A stretch of 64,000 bases of DNA from Mangrovimicrobium sp048323675 (GCF_048323675.1 NZ_JBLWFK010000004.1:372001-436000), one strand, 5' to 3'. Shown: positions 45,864-55,456, counted from the first letter of the stretch. Program-made: numbers and translations. The notes: generated by a model from the letters alone, not told the origin.

Positions 45864-48208
45864 AAGCGGACAGCATCTTTTCGCGCTCCAACCCCTGGCC
45901 CTCGGGAGAGAACACCCAGGCGCTGTTTATCCTCGACGCCCGCAACAGCCTGGAAGAGGAGTTGCTGCGCGGCTGGGTCGCCTTCCACAGCGAACGCGAG
46001 GATTCCCCGACCGCCCCCCAGGTCTGCATCGACCTGAAGGACGAACGCACCGGCTTTCACAGTGACCACCTGTCGATGGCCACGGCGCTGCCGCCGGAAA
46101 CCCTGGTGGCCCCGCTGCGGGTCTCCTGGATGGCGCCCGACACCTCCGCGGGCTGGACCAGCCTCGCACGGCAGGTCCTGCAGGGGGACCCGCGCCAACC
46201 CTCGGTGAACCGCGGCCGCCGGATACTGCGCTCCAGTCCGGGCCGGGTACAGCTGGTGGCCGGCGAACCCGACAGCCTGGCAAACCTGCGCGACCGCTTC
46301 GAGGAGCACCGCGCGGAATCCCGCGCCGTCGGCGAATCCGGCTTCGCCAGTTTTGTTGCGCGCCAGGCCGCGGTGGTACTGGACATCGCCGAGCGCAAAC
46401 TCAAGGGCGGTCGCTACAAGGTACCGCGCCACGTGGCCGCCACCCTGATGACCAGCGGGGAATTCCACCGCGCGGTGGAGGAGCTGGCCCACCAGCAGGA
46501 CCGGCCGATCAAGGAGCTGCTCGACGAGGCGGCCGAATACATGGAGGAAATGATCTCCACCCCCACTTCCTTCTGGCTGGATATCTTCGCCCGCTTCAAT
46601 ACCTTCTGCCTGCGCCTGGGTTACGAGCAGAAAATCGTCTTCGATCCCGAGGCCATGGAAGAACTGCGCACTGTGGTCCGCAACTACCCGTCCATCCTGC
46701 TGTGGACCCACAAGACCTACCTCGACGGACTGGTCGTACCGAAAGTGCTGTTCGACAACGATTTTCCGATGCCCCACATGTTCGGCGGCGCCAACCTGAA
46801 CTTCCCCGGCTTCGGTCACCTGCTGCACCGCGCCGGCGCCATCTTCATCAAGCGCAGTTTCCAGGACAACGAACTCTACAAGCTCACCCTGCGGCACTAC
46901 ATCGGCTACCTGATGGAAAAGCGCTTCCCCATGAACTGGGCCTTCGAGGGCACCCGCTCGCGGCTGGGCAAACTGATGCCGCCGCGCTACGGCCTGCTGA
47001 AATACGTGCTGGAGGCCTGCCACACCACCCACGCCGAAAATATCCACATCGTGCCGATCTCGATCAGCTATGACCTGATTCGCGACGTCGACGAGTACGC
47101 CAAGGAACAGACCGGCGAGGGCAAGGGCGCGGAGTCCCTGCGCTGGTTCATCGGCTATGTGCGCAGCCTCGCCCGGCCCATGGGCAAGGTGTACATGAAT
47201 ATCGGCAAACCCGTGGTCCTGCCCCGGTCACCGGACCCCGAAGACCGCCTGGCGCTGTCGAAAATCGCCTTCGAGGTCGCCGTGCAGGCCAACCAGGTGA
47301 CCCCCATCACCTTCCCCTCCCTGGTCTCCATGAGCCTGCTGGGCGCCGCCCCGCGGGCGCTCACCGAGTCGGAGGTAGTCGGCGACCTCAACCTGCTGCT
47401 GCACTGGGCGGAAGAGCGCCAGCTGCGTATCTCGGCGGATTTCGACCGCAGCTTCGCCGACCAGATGGAAGGCCTGCTGGGCATCATGATCGACGAGAAC
47501 ATCGTCACCCGTTATGACGAGGGCCCCGAGATCGTCTACGGCATCGGCCTGGAACAGCACCCGGTGGCGAGTTACTACCGCAACATGGTCATCCACTTCT
47601 TCGTCAACAAGGCGATTGTCGAACTGGCCCTGCTGCGCGCACTGGAAACACCCGGCAGCGAGAGCGTCGAGCTGTTCTGGCAGGAAGTCGACCACTTGCG
47701 CGACCTGTTCAAGTTCGAATTCTTCTACGCGCCAACCGAGGAATTTCACCAGCAGATCCGCGCGGAGATGCAACGCCACAACCCGAACTGGGAAGAGGTT
47801 GTCGCCAGTGGCAAATCGGGCATCGGCAAACTGCTGCGCGGGATGACACCGCTGGTCGCCCATGTCACCCTGCTCACCTATGCCGAGGCCTACCTCGTCG
47901 CAGCGCGCGTGCTGGCCCGGGTCGACCCCTGGGAGAGCCTGGAAGAGGACGATTGCATCAAGGATGCACTCACTTTCGGCCGCCAGCTCTACCTGCAGCG
48001 GCGTATATCCAGTGAATCGTCGATCGGCAAACTGCTGTTCAGCAACGGTTTCCGTATCCTGCAGAGCCGCGGCCTGACCGAGGGAGGCCCCGACTCCGTG
48101 GCCGGCAAACGCCTCGCCATGGTAAAAGAGCTGCGCGAACTGATTCGTCGCATTGAAGTCATCCGGGCGTTCGGCCTCGCCAATCGCGGCGCCGCCGGCG
48201 CAGATTAG
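45860..48208 (+). CDS. plsB: Glycerol-3-phosphate O-acyltransferase, PlsB-like
   Basis: Membrane-associated enzyme that acylates G3P to lysophosphatidate. 782 aa (E. coli PlsB 807). Block I LLWTHKTYLDGLV (H284-x4-D289), block II GAIFIKRSF, block III FEGTRSRLGK at 362, block IV IHIVPISISYD. Large N- and C-terminal extensions match the PlsB build; the divergent block I (HKTYLD rather than HRSHMD) marks a separate subgroup. TTG start within TTGA, overlapping the preceding stop, so translation is coupled. gpsA follows 8 nt later. Confidence 0.88.
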   Translation: MKADSIFSRSNPWPSGENTQALFILDARNSLEEELLRGWVAFHSEREDSPTAPQVCIDLKDERTGFHSDHLSMATALPPETLVAPLRVSWMAPDTSAGWTSLARQVLQGDPRQPSVNRGRRILRSSPGRVQLVAGEPDSLANLRDRFEEHRAESRAVGESGFASFVARQAAVVLDIAERKLKGGRYKVPRHVAATLMTSGEFHRAVEELAHQQDRPIKELLDEAAEYMEEMISTPTSFWLDIFARFNTFCLRLGYEQKIVFDPEAMEELRTVVRNYPSILLWTHKTYLDGLVVPKVLFDNDFPMPHMFGGANLNFPGFGHLLHRAGAIFIKRSFQDNELYKLTLRHYIGYLMEKRFPMNWAFEGTRSRLGKLMPPRYGLLKYVLEACHTTHAENIHIVPISISYDLIRDVDEYAKEQTGEGKGAESLRWFIGYVRSLARPMGKVYMNIGKPVVLPRSPDPEDRLALSKIAFEVAVQANQVTPITFPSLVSMSLLGAAPRALTESEVVGDLNLLLHWAEERQLRISADFDRSFADQMEGLLGIMIDENIVTRYDEGPEIVYGIGLEQHPVASYYRNMVIHFFVNKAIVELALLRALETPGSESVELFWQEVDHLRDLFKFEFFYAPTEEFHQQIRAEMQRHNPNWEEVVASGKSGIGKLLRGMTPLVAHVTLLTYAEAYLVAARVLARVDPWESLEEDDCIKDALTFGRQLYLQRRISSESSIGKLLFSNGFRILQSRGLTEGGPDSVAGKRLAMVKELRELIRRIEVIRAFGLANRGAAGAD

Positions 48209-48216
48209 AGAGCAGT

Positions 48217-49221
48217 ATGAAAGCACAAACCATTGCAGTCCTGGGCGGCGGCTCCTGGGGCACCACCATCGCATCGGTCATCACCCGCAACGCCGACGTG
48301 GTGCTGTGGGCACGCAATCCGGAAACCGTCAGGGAAATCAACAACCAGCACAGTAACCAGCGCTACCTGCCCGGGACGCAACTGCCGGCCCGGCTGCGCG
48401 CAACCAGCGACATCACCGCCGCGGTGGAAGCAGCCGACGTGGTGGTCATGGCGATACCCTCGCAGCACTTCCGCCACGTGCTGCGGGAGTTCAAGCAGCA
48501 CGTCCGCCCCGGCACCCCGGTCATCAGCCTGACCAAGGGCCTGGAGCTCAGCACCCACATGCGCATGACCGAAATCATCGCCGAGGAACTGCCCGGGCAC
48601 CCGCGCGGCGTGCTCACCGGGCCCAACCTGGCCCGCGAAATCATGGAGGGCAAGGCTGCGGCCAGCGTCATAGCCATCGAGGACGAAGCCATCGGCCGCC
48701 AGTTACAGGATGTGTTCAAGAGCGGCCTGTTCCGGGTCTACACCAATACCGACGTGACCGGCTGTGAGCTGGGCGGGGTGCTGAAGAATATCATCGCCAT
48801 CGCGGTGGGCATGGGCGACGGCCAGGGCGCGGGGGACAACACCCGCGCGGCACTGATAACCCGGGGCCTGGCGGAGATTACCCGGCTCGGTGTCGCCATG
48901 GGCGGCAAACCGGAAACTTTCGCCGGACTCGCCGGCATGGGCGATCTCATCGCCACCTGCACCAGCGCCCAGAGCCGCAACCGGCACGTCGGCATCGAGC
49001 TGGCCCGGGGCCGCGACATGCACGAGATCGTCTCCGACATGACCATGGTCGCCGAGGGCGCCAAGAGCGCGCCCGCAGTGATGGCCCTCGCCGACCGCTA
49101 CGGCGTGGCGATGCCGATCGCCTCCGACGTCGCCCGGGTGCTGGCCGGCGATGCCACTGCCAGCCGCGCCTTCCGCGGGCTGCTGCGGGTCGAGGCGGGC
49201 GCCGAGTCCGAACCGGGCTGA
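48217..49221 (+). CDS. gpsA: Glycerol-3-phosphate dehydrogenase [NAD(P)+]
   Basis: Makes sn-glycerol-3-phosphate from dihydroxyacetone phosphate for phospholipid synthesis. 334 aa. Rossmann motif VLGGGSWGTTIA, then LTKGLE, LTGPNLAREIMEGK, and the catalytic lysine region in ELGGVLKNIIAIAVGMGDG followed by GLAGMGDLIATC. Third gene of the operon that supplies and uses G3P. A weak GC hairpin without U-run follows. Confidence 0.96.
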   Translation: MKAQTIAVLGGGSWGTTIASVITRNADVVLWARNPETVREINNQHSNQRYLPGTQLPARLRATSDITAAVEAADVVVMAIPSQHFRHVLREFKQHVRPGTPVISLTKGLELSTHMRMTEIIAEELPGHPRGVLTGPNLAREIMEGKAAASVIAIEDEAIGRQLQDVFKSGLFRVYTNTDVTGCELGGVLKNIIAIAVGMGDGQGAGDNTRAALITRGLAEITRLGVAMGGKPETFAGLAGMGDLIATCTSAQSRNRHVGIELARGRDMHEIVSDMTMVAEGAKSAPAVMALADRYGVAMPIASDVARVLAGDATASRAFRGLLRVEAGAESEPG

Positions 49222-49247
49222 GCCTTCCCTGGCGTTTGCGCCGGGCA

Positions 49248-49277
49248 TTGGCACAGACGTGTGGCTTGAGGCAGAAT
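49248..49277 (+). promoter_or_regulatory. Putative pbpG promoter
   Basis: TTGGCA (49248-49253), 18-bp spacer, CAGAAT (49272-49277), 58 bp before the pbpG ATG. Confidence 0.5.
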
Positions 49278-49334
49278 TAGTCCAGAACAGCGCTGCACAG
49301 ACGGCGCATCAACGACTGAACGGGACGTGTAACC

Positions 49335-50174
49335 ATGGGATACGCAAGAAAACTGCTTGCGGTGCTGGCCTGTGTGGCGGCGCCTCTGGCCGGCGCAGAT
49401 GACGCCATAGCAAAATTCACCCACCTCACCGGCAATCCGGGCCTGCGCTCCGCTTCGGCGCTGGTCATGGACCAGCAGGGCAACGTGATCTACGGCAAGG
49501 ACACCGACAGCGTGCGCCCCATCGCCTCGATCACCAAACTGATGACCGCAATGGTGGTACTGGATGCCGGACTGCCGCTGGATGAGAAAATTACCATCAC
49601 CAGGGAAGACCGGGACACGGTTCGCCTCACCGGTTCACGCCTCGACTACGGCGCCACGCTCACCCGCCAGGAGATGTTACTGCTGGCCCTGATGTCCTCG
49701 GAAAACCGCGCCGCCGCAGCACTCGGACGCACCTACCCGGGCGGAATGAAAGCCTTTGTCGAGGCGATGAACAGCAAGGCCACCTCCCTGGGCATGACCA
49801 AGTCCAACTTCTCCGACCCCGCCGGGCTGCACTCGGAAAATGTTTCCACGGCCAGCGACCTCATGCGCATGGTCAAGGCCGCGGATGACTACCCGCTGAT
49901 CACCGAGGCCACCACTACCCAGCACATGGAGGTTCGCCCCTACCGCAGCCGCGGCCCCCTGAATTACGTCAACACCAACCGGCTGCTGAAGAACTCGAGC
50001 TGGAATATCGAACTGTCCAAGACCGGTTACATCAACGAGGCCGGCCGCTGCCTGGTCATGCAGGCCAATATCGAAGGTGAGGACGTATCCATCGTCCTGC
50101 TCAACTCCTTCGGCAAGCTCACCCCCTTCGGCGACTCCAATCGCCTGCGCGACTGGATGCTGGCAAGCAACTGA
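49335..50174 (+). CDS. pbpG: D-alanyl-D-alanine endopeptidase (PBP7 type)
   Basis: Low-molecular-mass penicillin-binding protein that cuts D-Ala-DAP cross-links. 279 aa. Signal peptide (KLLAVLACVAAPLAGA), active-site SITK at 65-68, SEN at 122-124 as in E. coli PBP7 (in place of SGN), and SKTGYINEAGRC for the KTG box. No C-terminal anchor helix, unlike dacA. Convergent with the DUF4156 lipoprotein gene, no gap. Confidence 0.92.
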   Translation: MGYARKLLAVLACVAAPLAGADDAIAKFTHLTGNPGLRSASALVMDQQGNVIYGKDTDSVRPIASITKLMTAMVVLDAGLPLDEKITITREDRDTVRLTGSRLDYGATLTRQEMLLLALMSSENRAAAALGRTYPGGMKAFVEAMNSKATSLGMTKSNFSDPAGLHSENVSTASDLMRMVKAADDYPLITEATTTQHMEVRPYRSRGPLNYVNTNRLLKNSSWNIELSKTGYINEAGRCLVMQANIEGEDVSIVLLNSFGKLTPFGDSNRLRDWMLASN

Positions 50175-50486
50175 TCAGCCGCAGCGGTAAACCCTGAACG
50201 CCTGCGAACCACCCGCGGGCGGTCCTTCCGCCACCAGCGTGTCGCCACCCATGGTGGCCGCGCGGTTGCGGGCGAGGTCGAGCAGTTCCGCGGCCACTTT
50301 TTCCTCACTGCGCATGACACCGGCTACGTCCGCCTTGGTGTTCGTGGTGATGTTGCCCAGCGGCTGGCACTGGCTCACGTGCACCGGTTTCACCAGGGTC
50401 ACCTTGCTGCCCCCGGCGGTCGGCTCCACCCAGGTACAGGCGCTGGCGGACAGCGCCAGCAGGCCGGCGATCATCAGATTCTTCAT
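50175..50486 (-). CDS. DUF4156 family lipoprotein
   Basis: 103 aa. Lipoprotein signal MKNLMIAGLLALSASAC, a probable outer-membrane anchor. Mature region has VKPVHVSQCQPLGNITTNTKAD and ELLDLARNRAATMGGDTLVAEG, the pattern of E. coli YjeI-type proteins of unknown role. Two further cysteines (C104-type ends CQP and YRCG) could pair. The longer frame to 50678 runs through the divergent promoter region and is rejected. Confidence 0.82.
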   Translation of the reverse strand: MKNLMIAGLLALSASACTWVEPTAGGSKVTLVKPVHVSQCQPLGNITTNTKADVAGVMRSEEKVAAELLDLARNRAATMGGDTLVAEGPPAGGSQAFRVYRCG

Positions 50487-50654
50487 GATTTCTCCAAGCA
50501 GGAATTCAGATACGGGTCCGGCGCACAAATTATCGTCATCGATCGTGCTTTGCATCTGGAATCCTTGCTGAATATTGCCGCCGCGGCGGGATAACGACCA
50601 CGTCACAGTTTGCATTAAATCTCGCCGCGCGGGATTACAGGCGGCGGGCAAATC

Positions 50655-50663
50655 TGCTATAAA
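50655..50663 (+). promoter_or_regulatory. Extended -10 promoter of mltD
   Basis: TGC directly followed by TATAAA (50658-50663), the extended -10 form, with no good -35. The ATG is 29 bp downstream, preceded by AAAGGGG. Confidence 0.55.
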
Positions 50664-50692
50664 TCGAGTCAACAACAAGCCGGTAAAGGGGC

Positions 50693-52198
50693 ATGAACAG
50701 GGGACTGATTTTTTTCGCGCTGCTTCTACTCAGCCTGAGCGCCCGCGCCAGCGATTTTCCGCGGCCAGCATCTCTCGAACCCGCCGTCCAGTTCTGGACC
50801 CGGGTGTATACCGAAGTTTCGACCAACCAGGGTTTCGTTCACGACGCCCGCCACCTGGCCGTGGTTTACGAGACCCTCGACCTGCCTGTCTATGGCAGCA
50901 ACGCCCAGCGCCAGAAGGTCCAGGATGCCGCCAAGGCGCGGATAGTCAGCGCGCTGAATGCGCTCGCCAGGGGCAAGCGCGAGCATCTCGACGCCACCGA
51001 GACCCGGGTTCTCGCGGCCTGGCCCGCCGGCACCAGTAACGCCACCCTGCGCGAGGCCGCGCAGAACGTGCGCTTCCAGCTCGGCCAGTCAGACCGCTTC
51101 CGCGAAGGCCTGGTGCGCGCCGGCCAGTGGAAGCCCTACATTCGCCAGGTGCTGGCCGACCAGGGACTGCCGGCGGAACTGGACGTACTGCCCCACGTGG
51201 AGTCCTCCTTCAACCCCGCGGCCTGGTCACGGGTAGCGGCCGCCGGCATGTGGCAGTTCATGCCCGCCACGGCGCGCCAGTTCATGCGAGTCGATCACGT
51301 CGTCGACCAGCGCATGGACCCCTTCACCTCGACCGAGGGCGCCGCCCGCCTGCTCAAGCGCAACTATGCGGTCACCGGTACCTGGCCGCTGGCCCTGACT
51401 GGTTACAACCACGGCGCGGCCGGCATGGTGCGGGCCACCAAAGCCGTCGGCAGCAACGACATCGGCAAGATCATCGCCACCTACAACGGCCCGGCGTTCG
51501 GCTTCGCCTCGCGCAACTTCTACCCCTCGTTCCTCGCGGCACTGGACGTGGACCGCCAGGCCGAGCGCTTTTTCCCGGGGCTCAAGCCGCAAGCGCCGGT
51601 GGATTACGAGGTGGTCACGCTCAGCGAATACATTCCGGCCAGCGCGCTGGCACAGGGCGCCGGCATCAGCGTGGCGGACCTGCAACTGCACAATCCGGCA
51701 CTGCGCGAGCCAATCTGGAAGGGCGACAAATACCTGCCCCGCGGCTACCCCCTGCGCCTGCCGCGCGGCCAGCTGCCGAAGTCGCTGGATTCCTACCTGG
51801 CGGCGATTCCCAGCCAGCAGCGCTTCAGCAACCAGAAACCCGACCGCACTCACCGCATCGCCCCGGGCGACTCGCTGTGGCTGATTGCCCGCCGCTACAA
51901 CACCTCGGTGGACCGGCTGAAGGCGCTAAACGGCATGCGCGGTGACAATCTCCGGGTCGGCAAGACCCTGATCCTGCCGGGCTCCCTGGTGGCCGAGCCG
52001 GCAATCGCCACGCTCACCCGCCAGCCCTCGGCTCCCCGGGTCTACACCATCCGCAAGGGCGACTCCCTGTGGAGCATCGCCAAGCGCTTCCAGGTCAGCC
52101 ACGAGCAACTGGCGGCGTGGAACGGGCTCTCCGAAAAGCACTACCTGCATCCCGGGCAAACCCTGCGGGTCGCAGCCATGGACAACACCCAGCGCTGA
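50693..52198 (+). CDS. mltD: Lytic murein transglycosylase D with two LysM domains
   Basis: 501 aa. A cleavable signal peptide (LIFFALLLLSLSARA) has no lipobox, so it is probably soluble in the periplasm rather than a lipoprotein as in E. coli. The SLT domain has catalytic E170 in LPHVESSFNP, then AGMWQFMPATARQF and LALTGYNHG. LysM1 is at about 383-430 (HRIAPGDSLWLIARRYN) and LysM2 at about 447-492 (YTIRKGDSLWSIAKRFQ); both bind peptidoglycan. Confidence 0.94.
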   Translation: MNRGLIFFALLLLSLSARASDFPRPASLEPAVQFWTRVYTEVSTNQGFVHDARHLAVVYETLDLPVYGSNAQRQKVQDAAKARIVSALNALARGKREHLDATETRVLAAWPAGTSNATLREAAQNVRFQLGQSDRFREGLVRAGQWKPYIRQVLADQGLPAELDVLPHVESSFNPAAWSRVAAAGMWQFMPATARQFMRVDHVVDQRMDPFTSTEGAARLLKRNYAVTGTWPLALTGYNHGAAGMVRATKAVGSNDIGKIIATYNGPAFGFASRNFYPSFLAALDVDRQAERFFPGLKPQAPVDYEVVTLSEYIPASALAQGAGISVADLQLHNPALREPIWKGDKYLPRGYPLRLPRGQLPKSLDSYLAAIPSQQRFSNQKPDRTHRIAPGDSLWLIARRYNTSVDRLKALNGMRGDNLRVGKTLILPGSLVAEPAIATLTRQPSAPRVYTIRKGDSLWSIAKRFQVSHEQLAAWNGLSEKHYLHPGQTLRVAAMDNTQR

Positions 52199-52289
52199 GT
52201 GCAGTCCGTGTGGCCAGGGCCGCCCCGCGGCCCTTGACCTGCCCCCGAATCACCACAACACTTGTATTTCCTGCCCAGGAGTACCTGCA

Positions 52290-53210
52290 ATGATCAATCG
52301 AAGAACAACACTGAAACTCGGCGCGGCGCTGCTCGCGGCTCCCGCCCTGCTGCGCGCGCAGGAGCCCGAGTTCCCCACACTCATCCAGAAGCCCATTCCC
52401 GCCAGTGGCGAACTGCTGCCGGTCATCGGGATGGGCACCTCGCAGACCTTCGATGTGCCCGCCAGCGAGGCGACCATCGACCAGCTGGCGAAGGTCATGG
52501 CGGCCTTCTTCAGTGCCGGCGGCAAGGTGATCGACTCCTCCCCGATGTACGGCGAAGCCGAGGCACGGGTGGGCGACGTATTGCGCCGCCTGTCACCCCG
52601 ACCACCGGTGTTCGCCGCCACCAAGGTGTGGACCGAGGGCAAGGAGGCGGGGGAGGCGCAAATCGAGGCGTCGGCAAAGCGCATGGATGTCGCCCCTCTC
52701 GACCTGGTCGCGGTGCACAACCTGATGGACTGGAAAAACCACTTCAGCACCCTGCGCCAGTGGAAGGAAGAGGGCAAGGTCCGCTACTACGGCATCACCA
52801 CCTCCCACGGCCGGTTTCACCATGAACTGCTCAAGATCATGCGCAGTGAACCGCTGGACTTCGTCCAGTTCAGCTACAACATCGCCGACCGCGAGGCGGA
52901 AGCCCAGATGCTGCCGCTGGCACAGGAACGCGGCATCGCCACCATGATCAACCGTCCCTTCCAGCGCGGAGAACTGTTCACCGCGACCCGCGGCAAGCCG
53001 CTGCCGGAGATCGCCGGCGAAGTCGGCTGCAGCAGCTGGGGGCAGTTTTTCCTCAAGTTCATTGCCAGCCACCCGGCGGTAACCTGTGTCATCCCCGCCA
53101 CCTCGAAGCCGCAGCATATGATCGACAACATGGGCGCGATTGCCGGTGTGCTGCCCGACGCCGACCAGCGCGCCGCGATGCTGCAGGCATTCAAGGCCGC
53201 CGCCGGCTGA
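52290..53210 (+). CDS. Tat-exported aldo/keto reductase-family protein
   Basis: 306 aa. The N-terminus MINRRTTLKLGAALLAAPALLRAQ has a twin-arginine pattern, so the protein is likely exported folded with its cofactor. The AKR tetrad is complete: D82, Y87 (DSSPMYGEAE), K112 (ATKVW), H143 (VHNLMDW). The late NAD(P)-binding loop is CVIPATSKPQHMIDN. Substrate unknown. Its stop shares a base with the MFS start (TGATG), implying coupled translation. Confidence 0.82.
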   Translation: MINRRTTLKLGAALLAAPALLRAQEPEFPTLIQKPIPASGELLPVIGMGTSQTFDVPASEATIDQLAKVMAAFFSAGGKVIDSSPMYGEAEARVGDVLRRLSPRPPVFAATKVWTEGKEAGEAQIEASAKRMDVAPLDLVAVHNLMDWKNHFSTLRQWKEEGKVRYYGITTSHGRFHHELLKIMRSEPLDFVQFSYNIADREAEAQMLPLAQERGIATMINRPFQRGELFTATRGKPLPEIAGEVGCSSWGQFFLKFIASHPAVTCVIPATSKPQHMIDNMGAIAGVLPDADQRAAMLQAFKAAAG

Positions 53211-54520
53211 TGTCCGGGACTGTCGCAGGCCTGCAGTCGCTACTGGCCCGGGCCTGCGATATCCGGCCCGGAGAGACCCGGGCCACCCTCGCCTCCTTCA
53301 GCCTGGTGCTGCTGTTGATGGCCTCCTACTACCTGCTGCGCCCGGTGCGCGATGCCATGGCCAGCGACTGGAGCGACGCCCAGGTCAGCAGCCTGTGGAC
53401 CGGCACTTTCCTGTTCAGCCTGCTGGCGGTGTCCCTCTACGGCTGGATCGCCTCCCGGGTCAGCCTGCGCCGGCTGGTGCCCGGGGTCTACACGCTGTTC
53501 GCGCTGAGTTTTACCCTGTTCTGGCTGGTCTCCCGCAGCCTGCCCCGCGGCGGGCCGGTGGACATGGCTTTCTATGTCTGGGTCAGCGTGTTCAGCCTGT
53601 TCCATGTCTCGGTGTTCTGGAGCCTGATGTCCGACAGTTTCAGCCGCGACCAGTCCAAGCGCCTGTTCGCCTTTATCGGCGCCGGCGCCAGCGTGGGCGC
53701 CCTGCTCGGCCCCTCGCTGGCCACCGGACTGGCGGGGGCCGCCAGCAGCGATGACCTGCTGCCGCTCGCCAGCGGCCTGCTGCTGCTTGCCCTGCCTCTG
53801 GTGGTCATGGTGCAGGGCCGCAGCGCCAGCGGCGACGGACCGGACCCGTCGGCGGCGCCCCTCGGCGGCAACCCGCTGTCTGGCTACCGCGACCTGCTCT
53901 CCAGCCCCTACCTGCTGGGCATCTGCCTGTTTATCTTTCTCTACACTGCGCTCAGTTCGTTCATTTATTTCGAGCTGAAAAACCTGCTGGAGGACTATGA
54001 CCGCGACCAGCGCACCCAGATCTGGGCGGCGATGGACCTGGCGGTCAACGGCCTGACCCTGCTGGTCGCCCTGTTCGCCACCGGCAGGATCGCCAGCCGG
54101 CTGGGGCTACCCTTCACCCTCGCCTGTGTGCCGGTACTGATCTGCGCGGGCATGGTTTTGCTGGCAGCGCTGCCCCAGGTGGGTATCGTGGTCGCCGTCC
54201 AGGTCGTGCGCAGGGCCGGCAACTACGCGATTTCGCGGCCCGCCCGGGAAATGCTCTTCACCGCCGTGGGCAAGCACACCCGCTACAAGACCAAGCCGGT
54301 GATCGATATCGTGGTCTACCGGGGCGGCGACATGCTCAACGCCTGGGCCTTCACCGCCCTCACCCAGGGCCTGGGGCTGGGGCTCGCTGCGGTCGCCGGT
54401 GTCGGTGCCGGGGTGGCCTTCCTGTGGGCACTGGTCGGCGTAGCCCTGGGGAGGCACTTCAACCGGCAGCAACCCCCGGAAACTGATCGCGGTTCCTGGC
54501 GGTCTGAACCTTCGGGCTGA
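53210..54520 (+). CDS. MFS-type carrier related to NTP/NDP translocases
   Basis: 436 aa, eleven or twelve predicted membrane spans. The opening RATLASFSLVLLLMASYYLLRPVRDAMAS, the middle VSVFSLFHVSVFWSLMSDSFSRDQSKRLFAFIGAGASVGALLGP and the late NYAISRPAREMLFTAVGKHTRYKTKPVIDIVVYRGGD resemble the MFS group annotated near ATP/ADP translocases in marine gammaproteobacteria. True nucleotide exchange is not shown. Translationally coupled to the Tat-exported reductase. Confidence 0.78.
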   Translation: MSGTVAGLQSLLARACDIRPGETRATLASFSLVLLLMASYYLLRPVRDAMASDWSDAQVSSLWTGTFLFSLLAVSLYGWIASRVSLRRLVPGVYTLFALSFTLFWLVSRSLPRGGPVDMAFYVWVSVFSLFHVSVFWSLMSDSFSRDQSKRLFAFIGAGASVGALLGPSLATGLAGAASSDDLLPLASGLLLLALPLVVMVQGRSASGDGPDPSAAPLGGNPLSGYRDLLSSPYLLGICLFIFLYTALSSFIYFELKNLLEDYDRDQRTQIWAAMDLAVNGLTLLVALFATGRIASRLGLPFTLACVPVLICAGMVLLAALPQVGIVVAVQVVRRAGNYAISRPAREMLFTAVGKHTRYKTKPVIDIVVYRGGDMLNAWAFTALTQGLGLGLAAVAGVGAGVAFLWALVGVALGRHFNRQQPPETDRGSWRSEPSG

Positions 54521-54637
54521 CCGCGAATTGCAGCCCGCGGGAAAACGAGCGTGGCCAGCGCTGCCTCCCGACATGAAATTCAACGGGTTTTCGCTACAAT
54601 AGCGCTGCACCAGAACCGACCGGCCGGGAACATTGTC

Positions 54638-55456
54638 ATGAAAAAGCTGCTTACCATTCTGCTCACCACCGCCCTGCTGCCCGCCTGCGCCACCAGCCCC
54701 ACCGGGCGGTCGCAGCTGATGCTGATCTCCCCTGAGTCGGCCATCGTGGAGTCCAGAAAGGCCTATCTCAGCACGGTGCAGGAACTGGGCGCAAAGGACA
54801 AATTGGTGAGTGACCCGAAAGTCGTGGACCGGGTGAAGGATGTCACCGGCAGGCTGGTCACCATCGCCAAGCAGGAGTACCCCAACACCGCAAACTGGGA
54901 GTGGAGTGTGGCCATCATCGATGATCCCGAAACGGTCAACGCCTGGTGCATGGCCGGCGGGCGTATGGCGGTCTACACCGGATTGCTGAACAAGCTCAAG
55001 CTGACCGATGACGAATTCGCCCAGGTCATGGGTCACGAGATCTCCCATGCACTGGCCAACCACACGGCCGAACAGATGTCCCGGGCCATGGCGACCACGC
55101 TCGGCATCGTCGCCATCGGTGTGGCCTCGGAACACTCCGGCGCGGCCATGGTGGGCGCCGCAGCGGCCGCCAAGATCGCCCTCGACCTGCCCAACAGCCG
55201 AACCGCTGAAACCGAGGCCGACAAGATCGGCATGCGTATCGCCGTGGAGGCGGGTTACGAGCCAGACGCCGCGGTGACCCTGTGGCAGAAGATGGGCAAG
55301 GAGGGCGGCAGCGCACCGCCCCAGTTCCTCAGCACCCACCCCTCCCCGGGCAACCGGGAAGCCACCCTGAAGGCGATGATCCCGGAGATGCGCAAGCTCA
55401 ACCCGACCGGCGCGATGGCGCCGGTATCGCCGGTGCGCATCGAGGAAAAACCCTAG
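54638..55456 (+). CDS. M48-family zinc metalloprotease lipoprotein
   Basis: 272 aa, similar to LoiP/YcaL-type outer-membrane quality-control proteases. Lipobox LLPAC with C17. HEISH zinc site at 133-137 and third ligand E191 in RTAETEADKIG, followed by STHPSPGNRE typical of the family. ATG 54638 chosen for the signal peptide; the frame from 54551 is non-homologous. TACAAT at 54595-54600 may be the -10. The 3' end overlaps the convergent DUF885 gene by 4 nt. Confidence 0.9.
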   Translation: MKKLLTILLTTALLPACATSPTGRSQLMLISPESAIVESRKAYLSTVQELGAKDKLVSDPKVVDRVKDVTGRLVTIAKQEYPNTANWEWSVAIIDDPETVNAWCMAGGRMAVYTGLLNKLKLTDDEFAQVMGHEISHALANHTAEQMSRAMATTLGIVAIGVASEHSGAAMVGAAAAAKIALDLPNSRTAETEADKIGMRIAVEAGYEPDAAVTLWQKMGKEGGSAPPQFLSTHPSPGNREATLKAMIPEMRKLNPTGAMAPVSPVRIEEKP

